Made by a program: the position numbers and the translations under genes. Positions 51,530-61,422 of a DNA stretch of 64,000 nucleotides are shown one piece after another; position 1 is the stretch's first letter, and the number at the start of each line of letters is the position of its first letter. A model generated the notes under the pieces. It did no database searches, was not told the origin of the DNA, and worked only from the letters and a program-made list of their open reading frames with translations. The DNA lies in assembly GCF_001180325.1 (NCBI RefSeq), contig NZ_CVSZ01000016.1, forward strand, positions 49,889 through 113,888, read 5' to 3'. Source of the stretch: Prochlorococcus marinus. GTDB lineage: Bacteria; Cyanobacteriota; Cyanobacteriia; PCC-6307; Cyanobiaceae.

Positions 51530-52759
51530 TTGAAATACATTACTGTGCTCGGTTCTACTGGTTCAATTGGGACTCAAACTCTCGAAATAGCTAGTGAGCA
51601 GCCTGATAAGTTTAAAGCCGTAGCTCTTTCGGCAGGAAGAAATATTAATTTATTAACCGAACAAGTTAAGACACATAAACCAGAAGTAGTTGCGATTGAG
51701 GATGAAAATCTTATAGAAGATTTAAAAGATAATATTAATAACTTAGATTTAGATATTGCTCCATTGGTTTTGAGTGGAAAGGAGGGGATTAACGCAGTTG
51801 CAGCATGGGACAAGGCAGATACTGTGGTTACAGGGATAGTAGGCTGTGCAGGCTTAATTCCAACAATGTCAGCAATTAATGCGGGGAAAAATATTGCACT
51901 TGCTAACAAAGAAACTTTAATTGCGGCAGGTCCAATTGTTATTCCTGCATTAAAGAAAAATAATAGTAGGCTTTTACCTGCTGATTCAGAACACTCTGCA
52001 ATCTTTCAATGTTTACAAGGATTACCCAATTATGAAAATGCAGATTTTTCAACAGGTGAGATACCTAAAGGTTTAAAAGCCATACATTTAACAGCTTCTG
52101 GTGGTGCTTTCAGAGATTGGGCCGTCGAGGATTTAAAGCATGTCACAGTGGAAGATGCTACTTCGCATCCTAATTGGGATATGGGAAAAAAAATAACTGT
52201 AGATTCTGCAACTCTTATGAATAAAGGATTAGAAGTTATAGAAGCTCATTATTTATTTGGGACCTCTTACGAAAATATCGAAATAGTTATCCACCCTCAA
52301 AGTATTATTCATTCAATGATTGAGATGGATGATTCTTCAGTATTAGCTCAATTAGGTTGGCCAGATATGAAACTACCCATTTTATATGCGATGAGTTGGC
52401 CTGAGAGATTTAAAACAAATTGGAAAAGATTAAACCTAAGTGAAATTGGAAAATTAACTTTTAAAGAGCCAGACGAGTTTAAATATCCATGCATGGGACT
52501 TGCTTATGCCGCAGGAAAATCTTCTGGGACTATGCCCGCAGTTTTAAATGCTGCTAATGAAATGGCTGTTGAACAATTCCTTAAAGAAAAAATTTCTTTT
52601 CAAGAAATTCCAACATTTATAAGTAAAGCTTGTGAATCGCATATGGAGAATTTGAATTTGAGTCCCGAATTGGATGATATTCTTGAAGTAGACAATTGGG
52701 CCAGACTTTTTGTTAAGCAAGAAATTAAAAAAGGGAAAAAATACGTAAGTATTGGATAA
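51530..52759 (+). CDS. dxr: 1-deoxy-D-xylulose 5-phosphate reductoisomerase
   Basis: 409 residues, start TTG. Second step of the MEP isoprenoid pathway: DXP to MEP with [19 protein letters not shown] is the NADPH site; [12 protein letters not shown] and [14 protein letters not shown] hold the metal ligands; [12 protein letters not shown] is the flexible loop; [20 protein letters not shown] follows. Provides precursors for carotenoids and phytol. Confidence 0.97.
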   Translation: MKYITVLGSTGSIGTQTLEIASEQPDKFKAVALSAGRNINLLTEQVKTHKPEVVAIEDENLIEDLKDNINNLDLDIAPLVLSGKEGINAVAAWDKADTVVTGIVGCAGLIPTMSAINAGKNIALANKETLIAAGPIVIPALKKNNSRLLPADSEHSAIFQCLQGLPNYENADFSTGEIPKGLKAIHLTASGGAFRDWAVEDLKHVTVEDATSHPNWDMGKKITVDSATLMNKGLEVIEAHYLFGTSYENIEIVIHPQSIIHSMIEMDDSSVLAQLGWPDMKLPILYAMSWPERFKTNWKRLNLSEIGKLTFKEPDEFKYPCMGLAYAAGKSSGTMPAVLNAANEMAVEQFLKEKISFQEIPTFISKACESHMENLNLSPELDDILEVDNWARLFVKQEIKKGKKYVSIG

Positions 52760-52761
52760 AA

Positions 52762-53103
52762 GTGAATATTAAAAAGCATCTTCTACTTTGCGCAACACCT
52801 ACAAAACAGAAATGCTTTAAAGGCAATGAAGGACAAAAAACATGGGAATGTCTGAAAAAGACTTTAAAAAAATTTGAGAATGATCCCTCTACAAAAAACG
52901 TTCATATATTAAGATCAAAAGCTGACTGTTTAAGGGTATGTAAGAACGGCCCAATTCTTCTTATTTGGCCTGATGGGATTTGGTATGAGAAAGTTTCTCC
53001 AGAAAAAATTTCAGAAATTTTTACCTCACACATTATTAAAGGTAAGCCAATAGAAAAATGGATTTTTAAAAAAACACCATTTTTAAATAGTCCTAGATAC
53101 TGA
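52762..53103 (+). CDS. Thioredoxin-like [2Fe-2S] ferredoxin
   Basis: 113 residues, start GTG 2 bp after dxr. LLCATPTKQKCF provides two Cys, and DCLRVCKNGPILLIWPDGIW provides the other two, the pattern of thioredoxin-fold 2Fe-2S ferredoxins. Coupled to dxr; a role in supplying electrons is possible but not shown (later MEP-pathway enzymes need reductant). Its 3' end overlaps the convergent hydrolase gene by 11 bp. Confidence 0.8.
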   Translation: MNIKKHLLLCATPTKQKCFKGNEGQKTWECLKKTLKKFENDPSTKNVHILRSKADCLRVCKNGPILLIWPDGIWYEKVSPEKISEIFTSHIIKGKPIEKWIFKKTPFLNSPRY

Positions 53104-54178
53104 TAAACCAATTCTTCACAACTTCGTCTGACCAGCAGCCATTAATAGAGTGAAAACCATTATGACCTCCTTTCTCAGTTATAAAAATAGTAAATTTATC
53201 AATAAATTTCCCTCTTAAATTCAAAGTTGCATTATATGGAACCCAAGGATCATCCTTGGCATGAATAAAAAGCATTTGAGGTAATTTTTTTATTGAGTTT
53301 TGGATTCTAAATATTGGAGAAGCTTTAATATAATAATCTTCTAAAGACTTAAATCCCCAACTTGGAGCTGTAAATTTCTGATCAAATTCCCTTATACTTT
53401 TTAAATTTCTAATTTTTTTTCTTAATTTCTCATTATTAAGAATTTTCCCTTCATCATTAAATCCGTCCCATAATTGATTTTTTAAGCGGTGAAGTAACCA
53501 TTTTTGGTAGATATAATTTCTAGATTTTTCAATACAAAGACTGCATGATGATAAATCTAAAGGGCTACTCACACAGGCTAGGCCATCTAAAAGTTTTTCT
53601 CCTTTGTTGTCATCGTAATCTAAGCAGGCATTTAAAAGAATCGTTCCCCCTAAAGATAATCCAACTCCGTAAATTGGAAGATAATTCATCTTAATGAGAT
53701 CTTTAAACTCTAAATTAATGAATTTTTTAAAATAATTAATTGCTGCAATAACATCACTGGAGCATCTAGCACAATAATTTCCTTTAGCTAAATATCTAGC
53801 AGATCCAGATCCTCTCAGATTTAATTTAAGAACTCCAAAACCATTATTTGCTAATTTCCTAGAGATTCTTCTTAAACCAAACCGTTTAGTTGAGCCCCCT
53901 AAACCATGTGTCACTATTACAAAACCCCTTAGTGAGTCTAAGCTTTCAGGTAATTCTAAAAACCCTAGAAGATAATCAAATTCAAATTTTTTAGAAAGAA
54001 TTTTATTAATCGGAAAGAATATTTTTTTATTTTTTTTTGATTTACCAAAATCAATAACAAAAGTATCTCTCAAAGTTTGTAAGTCGCCACCTATCCAAGG
54101 TAAGACTTCTCGAAATGGCTTATTTTTTACGTAATCTGAAAAACTAAAAGAAATACTATTATTTCTCCCCAACTCCAA
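53093..54178 (-). CDS. Alpha/beta hydrolase, YheT family
   Basis: 361 residues. VIVTHGLGGSTKRFG is the oxyanion HG-G region; IYGVGLSLGGTILLNACLDY has the nucleophile Ser in GxSxGG; FIHAKDDPWVPYNATL holds the Asp and GGHNGFHSI the catalytic His. Probably an esterase or acyl hydrolase. The TTG start lies inside the end of pntB, a 20-bp overlap. Confidence 0.85.
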   Translation of the reverse strand: MELGRNNSISFSFSDYVKNKPFREVLPWIGGDLQTLRDTFVIDFGKSKKNKKIFFPINKILSKKFEFDYLLGFLELPESLDSLRGFVIVTHGLGGSTKRFGLRRISRKLANNGFGVLKLNLRGSGSARYLAKGNYCARCSSDVIAAINYFKKFINLEFKDLIKMNYLPIYGVGLSLGGTILLNACLDYDDNKGEKLLDGLACVSSPLDLSSCSLCIEKSRNYIYQKWLLHRLKNQLWDGFNDEGKILNNEKLRKKIRNLKSIREFDQKFTAPSWGFKSLEDYYIKASPIFRIQNSIKKLPQMLFIHAKDDPWVPYNATLNLRGKFIDKFTIFITEKGGHNGFHSINGCWSDEVVKNWFISI

Positions 54179-55598
54179 GATCCTTTAATTCTCCAATCAA
54201 ATCATTCAGTACCTTTTTTGCATCCCCAAAGACCATTGATGTATTTGGCAGATCAAATAAATCATTTTTTATTCCGGAGTAACCTGCACTCATACCACGT
54301 TTAATTACAAATACAGTTCTTGCTTCCTGCACATCAAGAACTGGCATGCCATATAAAGGAGAAGAGCTATCATTTTTAGCTTGAGGATTAACCACATCAT
54401 TTGCTCCTAAAACTAAAACAACATCCGTTGCTGGAAAATCAGGATTTACAACGTCCATTTCTTTAAGTTGTTCATAAGGAACATCTGCTTCTGCTAAAAG
54501 TACATTCATATGTCCGGGCATCCTCCCTGCTACAGGATGAATTGCGTAAACAACTTCAATACCATTTTGCTCTAGTTTTTTTGTCACTTCCCTTAAAGTA
54601 TGTTGAGCTTGAGCTACCGCTAGACCATAACCAGGAACAATAATTACCTTGTTGGCTGCCTCTAAAGTCAATGCACATTCTTCAACACTGCAAGAAGTTA
54701 TATTTGTATATTCTCCTGTACCAGAAGAGGCTGTACTTTGTGCAGATAAAGATCCTCCAAAAAGAACTGAGACCAATGATCTATTCATACCCTTGCACAT
54801 TACTTGAGTAAGTATTAGACCTGCTGCTCCAACCATTGCTCCTGCTACTATCAAAAGCTGACTATCTACAACGAAACCTGCAGCTGCTGCAGCAATCCCT
54901 GAATAGCTATTTAATAAAGATATAACGACTGGCATATCAGCTCCACCAATTGGCAAAGTAACTCCTATACCTAATAAAGAAGAAACTATAACTAAAAGCC
55001 AAATAGAACTTGTATTGCCATTTATCAAATCAAAAAAGGCTATCAAGGAAGCAACTGCAAAAACAATATTTACAAAATGTCTAACTTTGCTCTGAGTCCA
55101 TCCTGGAGTTGACAACCAACCCTGTAACTTTGCCATTGCCACAATTGAACCTGTGAAAGTTATGGCACCAACAAATATAGAAACAGATATTGAAACTTCG
55201 TTAATCAGTGACTTAAAAAAATCAAAATTTTCTTGGCCTCCAGATATAGGAAAAATAGCTACTCCTAAGGCCACTAAAAGTGATGACATTCCTCCACAAC
55301 CATTGAACAATGCAACTGTTTCAGGCATGGAGGTCATAGGAACTTTTTTTGCAAGAATTGCTCCGAATAAACTACCTATGATTGATCCAATTATTATCCA
55401 AATCCAAGACTGAATAGCAATGCCAGAAGTGCCTAAATAATAAGAAAGTAATCCTACTACTGATAGCGACATTGCAAATGCAGCTAATCTATTAGCATCC
55501 CTTGCTGATTTTACTTTTGACAATCCTTTTATTCCCAAAGCCAGTAAAAGTACCGCTAGAAGGTCAATAACGAATTTAATGATTACAGGTAGATTCAT
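54159..55598 (-). CDS. pntB: NAD(P) transhydrogenase beta subunit
   Basis: 479 residues. About nine membrane helices span residues 1-265, then the NADP(H)-binding domain (VIIVPGYGLAVAQAQHTLRE, GRMPGHMNVLLAEADVPYEQ, VLVLGANDVVNPQA). With PntA it uses the proton gradient to reduce NADP+ with NADH. Third gene of pntA1-pntA2-pntB. Confidence 0.97.
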   Translation of the reverse strand: MNLPVIIKFVIDLLAVLLLALGIKGLSKVKSARDANRLAAFAMSLSVVGLLSYYLGTSGIAIQSWIWIIIGSIIGSLFGAILAKKVPMTSMPETVALFNGCGGMSSLLVALGVAIFPISGGQENFDFFKSLINEVSISVSIFVGAITFTGSIVAMAKLQGWLSTPGWTQSKVRHFVNIVFAVASLIAFFDLINGNTSSIWLLVIVSSLLGIGVTLPIGGADMPVVISLLNSYSGIAAAAAGFVVDSQLLIVAGAMVGAAGLILTQVMCKGMNRSLVSVLFGGSLSAQSTASSGTGEYTNITSCSVEECALTLEAANKVIIVPGYGLAVAQAQHTLREVTKKLEQNGIEVVYAIHPVAGRMPGHMNVLLAEADVPYEQLKEMDVVNPDFPATDVVLVLGANDVVNPQAKNDSSSPLYGMPVLDVQEARTVFVIKRGMSAGYSGIKNDLFDLPNTSMVFGDAKKVLNDLIGELKDLGVGEK

Positions 55599-55606
55599 TT
55601 TAAAAA

Positions 55607-55900
55607 TTACTTCTTATTTGATGGTTTACGACTAAACATTGCGAGCATTCGATCAGTTACAAAGAAACCGCCTACAACGTTGAAAAGAGCGAATCCAAGA
55701 GAAACTGAACCAATTATTAAAAGTGGTATGTTACCCTCTGCTTTTACAATTAAAGTCAAGGCTGCAAGCATTGTTATTCCCGAAATTGCATTTGCTCCAC
55801 TCATTAGAGGTGTGTGAAGTGTAGGCGGAACTTTTCCAATTAACTCGAGGCCTAATAAACTACCAAGTAAAAGAACCCAAAGAAGACTTATAAAAGACAT
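55607..55900 (-). CDS. pntA2: NAD(P) transhydrogenase alpha subunit, membrane part
   Basis: 97 residues with three helices: SLLWVLLLGSLLGLELIGKV, PLMSGANAISGITMLAALTL, VSLGFALFNVVGGFFVTDRM. The split alpha subunit (soluble A1 plus membrane A2) is typical of cyanobacteria. Lies 8 bp ahead of pntB. Confidence 0.95.
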   Translation of the reverse strand: MSFISLLWVLLLGSLLGLELIGKVPPTLHTPLMSGANAISGITMLAALTLIVKAEGNIPLLIIGSVSLGFALFNVVGGFFVTDRMLAMFSRKPSNKK

Positions 55901-55912
55901 AATTTTAAAACC

Positions 55913-57043
55913 TCAATTTTCAAAAACTTTATTTTGAAGAACAACTCCTTCATCGCTTAATAAACATCCAGAAATGAGTTCATCCTCTTTATCTAATTTA
56001 ATTACACCATCTTTTATAAATGGTGTAATCAAAGATGTTAAGTTCTTAGCATAAAGTGAACTTGCATCATAAGGAACTGAAGAGGGTAATTCGCCCGCTC
56101 CTATGAGTTTTACCCCATCTTTGATAATAGTTTCATTTGATTTTGTTCCTTCGCAGTTCCCTCCTTGAGAAACTGCCAAATCTATCACCACAGCCCCAGG
56201 TCTCATTTTTTCAATCATGGGAGAGTCTATTAAAACAGGGGCCTTTTTACCTAGAACTTGCGCAGTACATATAGCAACATCAGCTTCAGTTAAATATTTA
56301 GTTAAAGTTGCCTTCTGTTTTGAGAGGAATTCCGGTGTTACAGCTTTTGCATAACCTCCTGCCTCGCCTGGCTTTTCCTCAACTTCAGGAAGTTCTATAA
56401 ATCTTGCTCCTAAGGACTCTACTTGTTCTTTAACAGCAGGTCTAATATCAGATACAAATACTATTGCACCAAGTCTTTTTGCTGTCGCAACTGCCTGTAA
56501 TCCTGCAACTCCTCCTCCAAGAACGACTACTTTGGCAGGTTGGACTGTCCCAGCTGCAGTCATAAGCATTGGGAAATATCTATCTAACTCACTTGCAGCC
56601 AAAAGAACTGCTTTATATCCAGCAATATTAGCCTGTGAAGAAAGAACATCAGAAGATTGAGCTCTACTAATCCTCGGCAGCAACTCAAGTGATAAAGCTG
56701 AAATCTTATTACTATTTATGATCCTGAGAAGCTCCTTATTACCATATGGGTTAAGAAGACCAAGAAGAACAGCGCCTTCCTTTAATTTAGTTAAATTATC
56801 CTCTGATGGAGTTTGAACACAAAATATTAAGTCCGCTTCACCCCAAATTTTTTGATCTAAGTTAGATATTATTGTTCCGCCCGATTCTTCATATGATAAG
56901 TCACTAAATCCTGATAATTTTCCTGCTGAACTTTCAATATAAACATCACATCCAAGGCTTTTTAATTTCTTTACCGCTTCTGGAGTAGCTGAAACTCTTC
57001 TTTCACCAGAGCTTGTTTCGGAAGGAATAAGTATCTTTGTCAA
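55913..57043 (-). CDS. pntA1: NAD(P) transhydrogenase alpha subunit, NAD-binding part
   Basis: 376 residues: KILIPSETSSGERRVSATPE at the start, the Rossmann motif VVLGGGVAGLQAVATAKRLG, and the RPGAVVIDLAVSQGGNCEGT loop. Binds NAD(H) and delivers hydride to PntB. First gene of the operon; the TATTTATTTATTT run just upstream lies in the leader or promoter. Confidence 0.97.
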   Translation of the reverse strand: MTKILIPSETSSGERRVSATPEAVKKLKSLGCDVYIESSAGKLSGFSDLSYEESGGTIISNLDQKIWGEADLIFCVQTPSEDNLTKLKEGAVLLGLLNPYGNKELLRIINSNKISALSLELLPRISRAQSSDVLSSQANIAGYKAVLLAASELDRYFPMLMTAAGTVQPAKVVVLGGGVAGLQAVATAKRLGAIVFVSDIRPAVKEQVESLGARFIELPEVEEKPGEAGGYAKAVTPEFLSKQKATLTKYLTEADVAICTAQVLGKKAPVLIDSPMIEKMRPGAVVIDLAVSQGGNCEGTKSNETIIKDGVKLIGAGELPSSVPYDASSLYAKNLTSLITPFIKDGVIKLDKEDELISGCLLSDEGVVLQNKVFEN

Positions 57044-57178
57044 TTTATTTATTTATTTATTTTTTTAACATACTAAATATAAATTGAAGAAAGTCAAAAG
57101 TCTTGGATTTTTGTTAAAAATATATTTTCTTTTCTATAAAAAATAGCTATCTAGAATATATAGGTACTAAATAATCCA

Positions 57179-57757
57179 ATGAGTATAAAAGCAATCGAAT
57201 GTCCTGATGGAGTATGTCACAGTCATCATGGTGGTCATGCTGTTCCAAGGCAAGCTATGCAGAAAAATCTAGAAAAACATGGTAAAGACTGGTGCGAGAA
57301 ATTAGCAGAGAGAATTTATGAAATGTCAGTTGATACTTATTCTCAGACAGTCATGCCAAGTCTGCACTCTGCAGGTTGGCAAAGAAGACATTTAGATTGG
57401 GAATTTAAGCTGGCAGAAAATGGTTCTGAACCTGATGAAGCTCTTGTTGAAGGGATTATTAATGCCACAGAAAGCTTTCTAAGGAGTAGCGAGGTGCATC
57501 GATTATTTATTCAAGAATTAGTTCAGGGCACATTCGAGGAAGCAAATGATAAAAAAATAATTTCTAAAGCAATAAAATCTATCATTGAAGAAGAAATTGT
57601 TAGCTCACTAAGAGAAAAGAAAGAAACACTTTTAAAAAAAATATCCGCAAAATTAATATCAGAAGAAAAAGTTAGCGAGGAACTTGCAATAAATTCAGCT
57701 AAAGAGGGTTTTGAGGAAGTTGAAAGGCTACTTGCAAATCACAGCGAGGCAGTCTAA
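57179..57757 (+). CDS. Conserved-type cyanobacterial hypothetical protein
   Basis: 192 residues. The N-terminus has a Cys/His-rich patch, ECPDGVCHSHHGGHA, that may bind metal. The rest is helical and charged (VHRLFIQELVQGTFEEANDK). Soluble. Family not recognised. Confidence 0.6.
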   Translation: MSIKAIECPDGVCHSHHGGHAVPRQAMQKNLEKHGKDWCEKLAERIYEMSVDTYSQTVMPSLHSAGWQRRHLDWEFKLAENGSEPDEALVEGIINATESFLRSSEVHRLFIQELVQGTFEEANDKKIISKAIKSIIEEEIVSSLREKKETLLKKISAKLISEEKVSEELAINSAKEGFEEVERLLANHSEAV

Positions 57758-57911
57758 CTATATTTCTTTATATTTTCTTTATAATTAACCCAAAAATTGG
57801 CTCAAATATAAATTAAAGATTAAATTATTGTTTGGAAGTACAAAGTTGTAACTTATTAGACAATACATAGTTTCTCTGGTGTGTTTATCTATATATAACT
57901 TAAATCTTTGA

Positions 57912-58136
57912 ATGGACAATTTCATTAGAAAAAGGATCGACATAGCGACCTGTTGGGCAACCAATAGAATTTCTGCAATGGACACTTTAGAAAGGTATGA
58001 AGACAGTTATGCAATCGCAGAAGAATTTAGAGAGTGGATATTACATATTGGAGAAAAGAACGAAAATTTAAAAGATTCTGTTTTAAACTTCCCAAAGGAA
58101 TTAAAAAAGTTATTAGACCAAAAAGTCAACGACTGA
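57912..58136 (+). CDS. Small helical hypothetical protein
   Basis: 74 residues: MDNFIRKRIDIATCWATNRI start and a helical body, EEFREWILHIGEKNENL. Soluble. Not recognised. It stands just ahead of the NTRC gene. Confidence 0.55.
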   Translation: MDNFIRKRIDIATCWATNRISAMDTLERYEDSYAIAEEFREWILHIGEKNENLKDSVLNFPKELKKLLDQKVND

Positions 58137-58215
58137 GTAATAAATCTATCGAGTGAAATCCGCCCTACATTATTTGGGTTTGTTTATTATTATAAATAGT
58201 GAAATTAGCAAATAA

Positions 58216-59592
58216 ATGGAAAATAAAGAGAAGACTTCAAACGTAGAAAATGTTGTAATTATAGGTTCTGGGCCTGCAGGTTACACCGCTGCAATATATG
58301 CCGCACGAGCAAATCTTCAACCATTGCTCGTTACAGGATTTAATTCTGGTGGAATTCCTGGTGGCCAATTAATGACTACAACATTTGTTGAAAATTATCC
58401 AGGTTTTCCAGATGGTGTACTTGGTCCTGAATTAATGGATCTAATGAAAGCTCAAGCCGAAAGATGGGGCACTAATTTATACGAAAGTGATGTTGTCTCA
58501 ATAAATACTGATTCACATCCCTTTGAATTAAAAACTTTAGAAGGGACTATAAAATCTAACTCAATTATTATTGCAACCGGAGCAAGTGCAAATAGATTAG
58601 GCGTGATAAATGAAGATAAATTCTGGAGTAAAGGAATAAGTGCTTGTGCAATATGTGATGGAGCGACCCCACAATTTAGAGGTGAAGAATTAGCCGTTAT
58701 TGGAGGGGGCGACTCTGCATGTGAAGAAGCAGCATATCTCACAAAGTATGGAAGCAAAGTGCATTTGATTGTTAGATCAGAAAAATTAAGGGCTAGCGCA
58801 GCAATGGTAGATAGAATAAAAGCTAATCCAAAGATAGAAATTCATTGGAACACAAAAGTTAATAGAGCGGATGGCTCTGAATGGCTTGAGAAAATAGAAA
58901 CTATTCACTCTCTAGAAGGTAAAGGGGAAATCAATATAAAAGGTCTTTTTTACGCGATAGGGCACACACCAAATACGAAGTTCTTAGATAACAAAATTGA
59001 TTTAGATAATAAAGGATATATTGCTTGCAAATCAGGAAGGCCAGAAACATCTATTGAAGGCATCTTCGCAGCAGGTGACGTTGTCGATTCTGAGTGGAGA
59101 CAAGGAGTTACCGCTGCAGGAACTGGGTGCATGGCAGCATTAGCTACCGAAAGGTGGCTAGCCGAGAAAAACTTAGCAAAAACTATAGTCAGAGAAACAC
59201 CAGAACCAGAAAAAAAACTTAATTCATCAGATTTTAATGAAGAAGAAGTTAATGAAGATACTTTCGATTCAAATTCTGAATGGCAAAAAGGGAGTTATGC
59301 ATTAAGGAAACTCTATCACGAGAGTAAAAAACCTATCTTAGTAATTTTTAGTTCTCCAAGTTGCGGCCCATGTCATGTTCTAAAACCTCAGTTAAAAAGG
59401 GTAATTAAAGAACTTGATGGTGCAGTTCTTGGCGTTGAAATAGATATTGATAAAGATCAAGATATTGCAAAACAAGCTGGTATTAATGGCACACCAACAG
59501 TTCAACTTTTTAAAGAAAAATTATTAAAAAAACAATGGCAAGGTGTTAAACAAAGAAGTGAGTTTAAAGAAGCGATAAAAAATATTATCTAA
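58216..59592 (+). CDS. trxB: NADPH thioredoxin reductase with fused thioredoxin (NTRC)
   Basis: 458 residues. The reductase domain has VVIIGSGPAGYTAAIYAARA (FAD), ACAICDG with the redox Cys pair at 144/147, VIGGGDSACEEAAYLTKYG (NADPH) and GIFAAGDVVD. After an acidic linker, a thioredoxin domain has FSSPSCGPCHVLKPQL. This is the chloroplast/cyanobacterial NTRC fusion, which uses NADPH to reduce peroxiredoxins and other targets. Full length. Confidence 0.96.
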   Translation: MENKEKTSNVENVVIIGSGPAGYTAAIYAARANLQPLLVTGFNSGGIPGGQLMTTTFVENYPGFPDGVLGPELMDLMKAQAERWGTNLYESDVVSINTDSHPFELKTLEGTIKSNSIIIATGASANRLGVINEDKFWSKGISACAICDGATPQFRGEELAVIGGGDSACEEAAYLTKYGSKVHLIVRSEKLRASAAMVDRIKANPKIEIHWNTKVNRADGSEWLEKIETIHSLEGKGEINIKGLFYAIGHTPNTKFLDNKIDLDNKGYIACKSGRPETSIEGIFAAGDVVDSEWRQGVTAAGTGCMAALATERWLAEKNLAKTIVRETPEPEKKLNSSDFNEEEVNEDTFDSNSEWQKGSYALRKLYHESKKPILVIFSSPSCGPCHVLKPQLKRVIKELDGAVLGVEIDIDKDQDIAKQAGINGTPTVQLFKEKLLKKQWQGVKQRSEFKEAIKNII

Positions 59593-59601
59593 AGTAACTT
59601 T

Positions 59602-59868
59602 TTATTTATTATTTCTCTTGGGATTATTTTTATTAGTAGTAGGTTTAGCATTGCCTGCATTTCTCTCTCTATAAGTTATCCTCCCTCTAGAAAGATCATA
59701 AGGACTTATCTCAACTAACACTTTGTCTCCAGCTAATAATTTAATTCTAAATTTAGTCAATTTACCTGCAGCTCTACATAAACATTGATGTCCTTCAGGT
59801 TGTTCTAAGGTAACCAAATAAAATCCATTCCCCTGCTCTTTTTCTATTACACCTGAAGTTTCAATCAT
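59602..59868 (-). CDS. infA: Translation initiation factor IF-1
   Basis: 88 residues. OB-fold with VTLEQPEGHQCLCRAAGKLT, FRIKLLAGDKVLVEISPYDL and SRGRITYRER. A 20-residue Asn/Lys-rich C-terminal tail extends past the usual 72. The sequence differs noticeably from typical IF-1 in the first strand, but the family is clear. Confidence 0.9.
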   Translation of the reverse strand: MIETSGVIEKEQGNGFYLVTLEQPEGHQCLCRAAGKLTKFRIKLLAGDKVLVEISPYDLSRGRITYRERNAGNAKPTTNKNNPKRNNK

Positions 59869-59960
59869 TAATTAATCTTTTACTAAGTACATATTATCAG
59901 AAAAAGATTGGCCAAAATTGATTTAAAAAAAATTACATACGTAAAAATATGCAATTCAAT

Positions 59961-60173
59961 TCAAATTGAAAATTTAATTTCATTAATTATTTGAAGTTGT
60001 CCATAGTAAAAATTTGCTTTCGCAATTTTTTCAGAATCTTCTAATTGATCAAAAAAAACAAACCCAAGGCTTTCCCATAATGAAGATCCGCAAACATTGT
60101 TTAATTCATTTTTTGCTTCTTTTGCAAAATTATCTAGTTTTCGTTCAAGGTTTTTAGACTTAGAAACAGACAT
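59961..60173 (-). CDS. Small hypothetical protein
   Basis: 70 residues, soluble and helical: ERKLDNFAKEAKNELNNVCG then LGFVFFDQLEDSEKIAKANF. Not recognised. Confidence 0.5.
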   Translation of the reverse strand: MSVSKSKNLERKLDNFAKEAKNELNNVCGSSLWESLGFVFFDQLEDSEKIAKANFYYGQLQIINEIKFSI

Positions 60174-60228
60174 AGGTCAATAATATTTAGATAGTACAAA
60201 TATACTGTCTAACTCTAAAAATGCAATA

Positions 60229-61191
60229 TTAAAAAGGTAATCTCTTTTTTTCTTCAATATTAAGATCTGCTTCCATTTCCCTTAATCTTTTAAGTATTTG
60301 TTGATAGTACTCCTTTATATAACTCTCTAGAGAGGTCATATCCTCTTTTTTAACTTCCAATATTTCGTAAGTTTTGCTCATGTCAGCATCTAATGATTCA
60401 CCACTACTAGTTACTTCAGCAAAAGCCAATCGCTCAGCAACATTAAGAGAATCTTGGAAAAAGGAAACTACTTTTTGAGTAACACTAATAAGGAAGGGGG
60501 AAACTCTAAAAATTTTTGCCTTTTTTTCACTAAATTTTTCACATAAAGATATAACTTCATTTGAATCCCATGCTTTGGGACCTACTAATGGCAACGATGT
60601 TCTGTGAGTTTTAGGATTATTTACTGCTGCTACAACAACTTTCGCCATATCCTGAGTATTCATATAAGCAATTTTAGTTGGAGTCCCACTCATCCACACT
60701 GCTTGACTATCCAAGATTGGGATTGCAAATTGACCAATAACTCCTTGCATAAAAGCTGCACATTTGAAGATTGTATAATCTAAATCAGATTTTTCAAGAA
60801 GTTTTTCAGTGCAAAATTTAATGTCCATTAAAGGAACATTTCTAAACTTTTCCGTTAGGAGGATAGAAAGGAATATTACCCTTTTTACGTTTAAAGATTC
60901 GCAAGCATTAAATAAGTTAAGTTTTCCATCCCAATCAATTTCATAAATACTTTTAGGATCATCTGGCCTACTAGTCGCTGCATCAATAACTACTTCAATA
61001 TCTTGCAGTGCATATTCGATATCAGAAGAATTTAATAAATTACCTTTTGTTAATTCACAACCCCATTCTTGTAGAAAGGAAGCTTTTCTTGGATTTCTTA
61101 CAAAGCATCTTACTTCATGTCCCTCTTCTATAGCTTGCTTTGCTATTTGTCTACCAAGTGTCCCTGTTGCTCCTACTAAAAGAATCTTCAT
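60229..61191 (-). CDS. ycf39: Ycf39-type photosystem II assembly factor (NmrA-like)
   Basis: 320 residues. NAD(P)-binding start MKILLVGATGTLGRQIAKQA; VIDAATSRPDDPKSIYEIDW is characteristic of Ycf39/HCF244. This atypical dehydrogenase helps D1 synthesis and chlorophyll insertion during photosystem II assembly, together with HLIPs. It lacks the usual catalytic Tyr-Lys pattern of reductases. petM lies next to it on the same strand. Confidence 0.92.
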   Translation of the reverse strand: MKILLVGATGTLGRQIAKQAIEEGHEVRCFVRNPRKASFLQEWGCELTKGNLLNSSDIEYALQDIEVVIDAATSRPDDPKSIYEIDWDGKLNLFNACESLNVKRVIFLSILLTEKFRNVPLMDIKFCTEKLLEKSDLDYTIFKCAAFMQGVIGQFAIPILDSQAVWMSGTPTKIAYMNTQDMAKVVVAAVNNPKTHRTSLPLVGPKAWDSNEVISLCEKFSEKKAKIFRVSPFLISVTQKVVSFFQDSLNVAERLAFAEVTSSGESLDADMSKTYEILEVKKEDMTSLESYIKEYYQQILKRLREMEADLNIEEKKRLPF

Positions 61192-61248
61192 ACTTAAGAT
61201 TTACTTAACTTTAAGACCATAACTCAAATTGTGATGTATCCGTGAGAA

Positions 61249-61347
61249 TCAGTCACCCTGAAACTTTAATAACAAAGCACCACCAACTAATCCTATTGGT
61301 ATCAGTATCCAAAAAACTGCTGCAATACTAAAAATTTCTTTAGCCAT
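61249..61347 (-). CDS. petM: Cytochrome b6f subunit PetM
   Basis: 32 residues, [20 protein letters not shown] then [12 protein letters not shown]. The helix and LLLK.QG ending match PetM (subunit 7) of the cytochrome b6f complex. ATG at 61347, TGA at 61249, 57 bp ahead of ycf39. Confidence 0.93.
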
Positions 61348-61422
61348 AGTAAAATTGAATGATTACTATAATTTACATTCAAAATACATTTATTTGTTAA
61401 AAATGTAGATAATTCAAATATC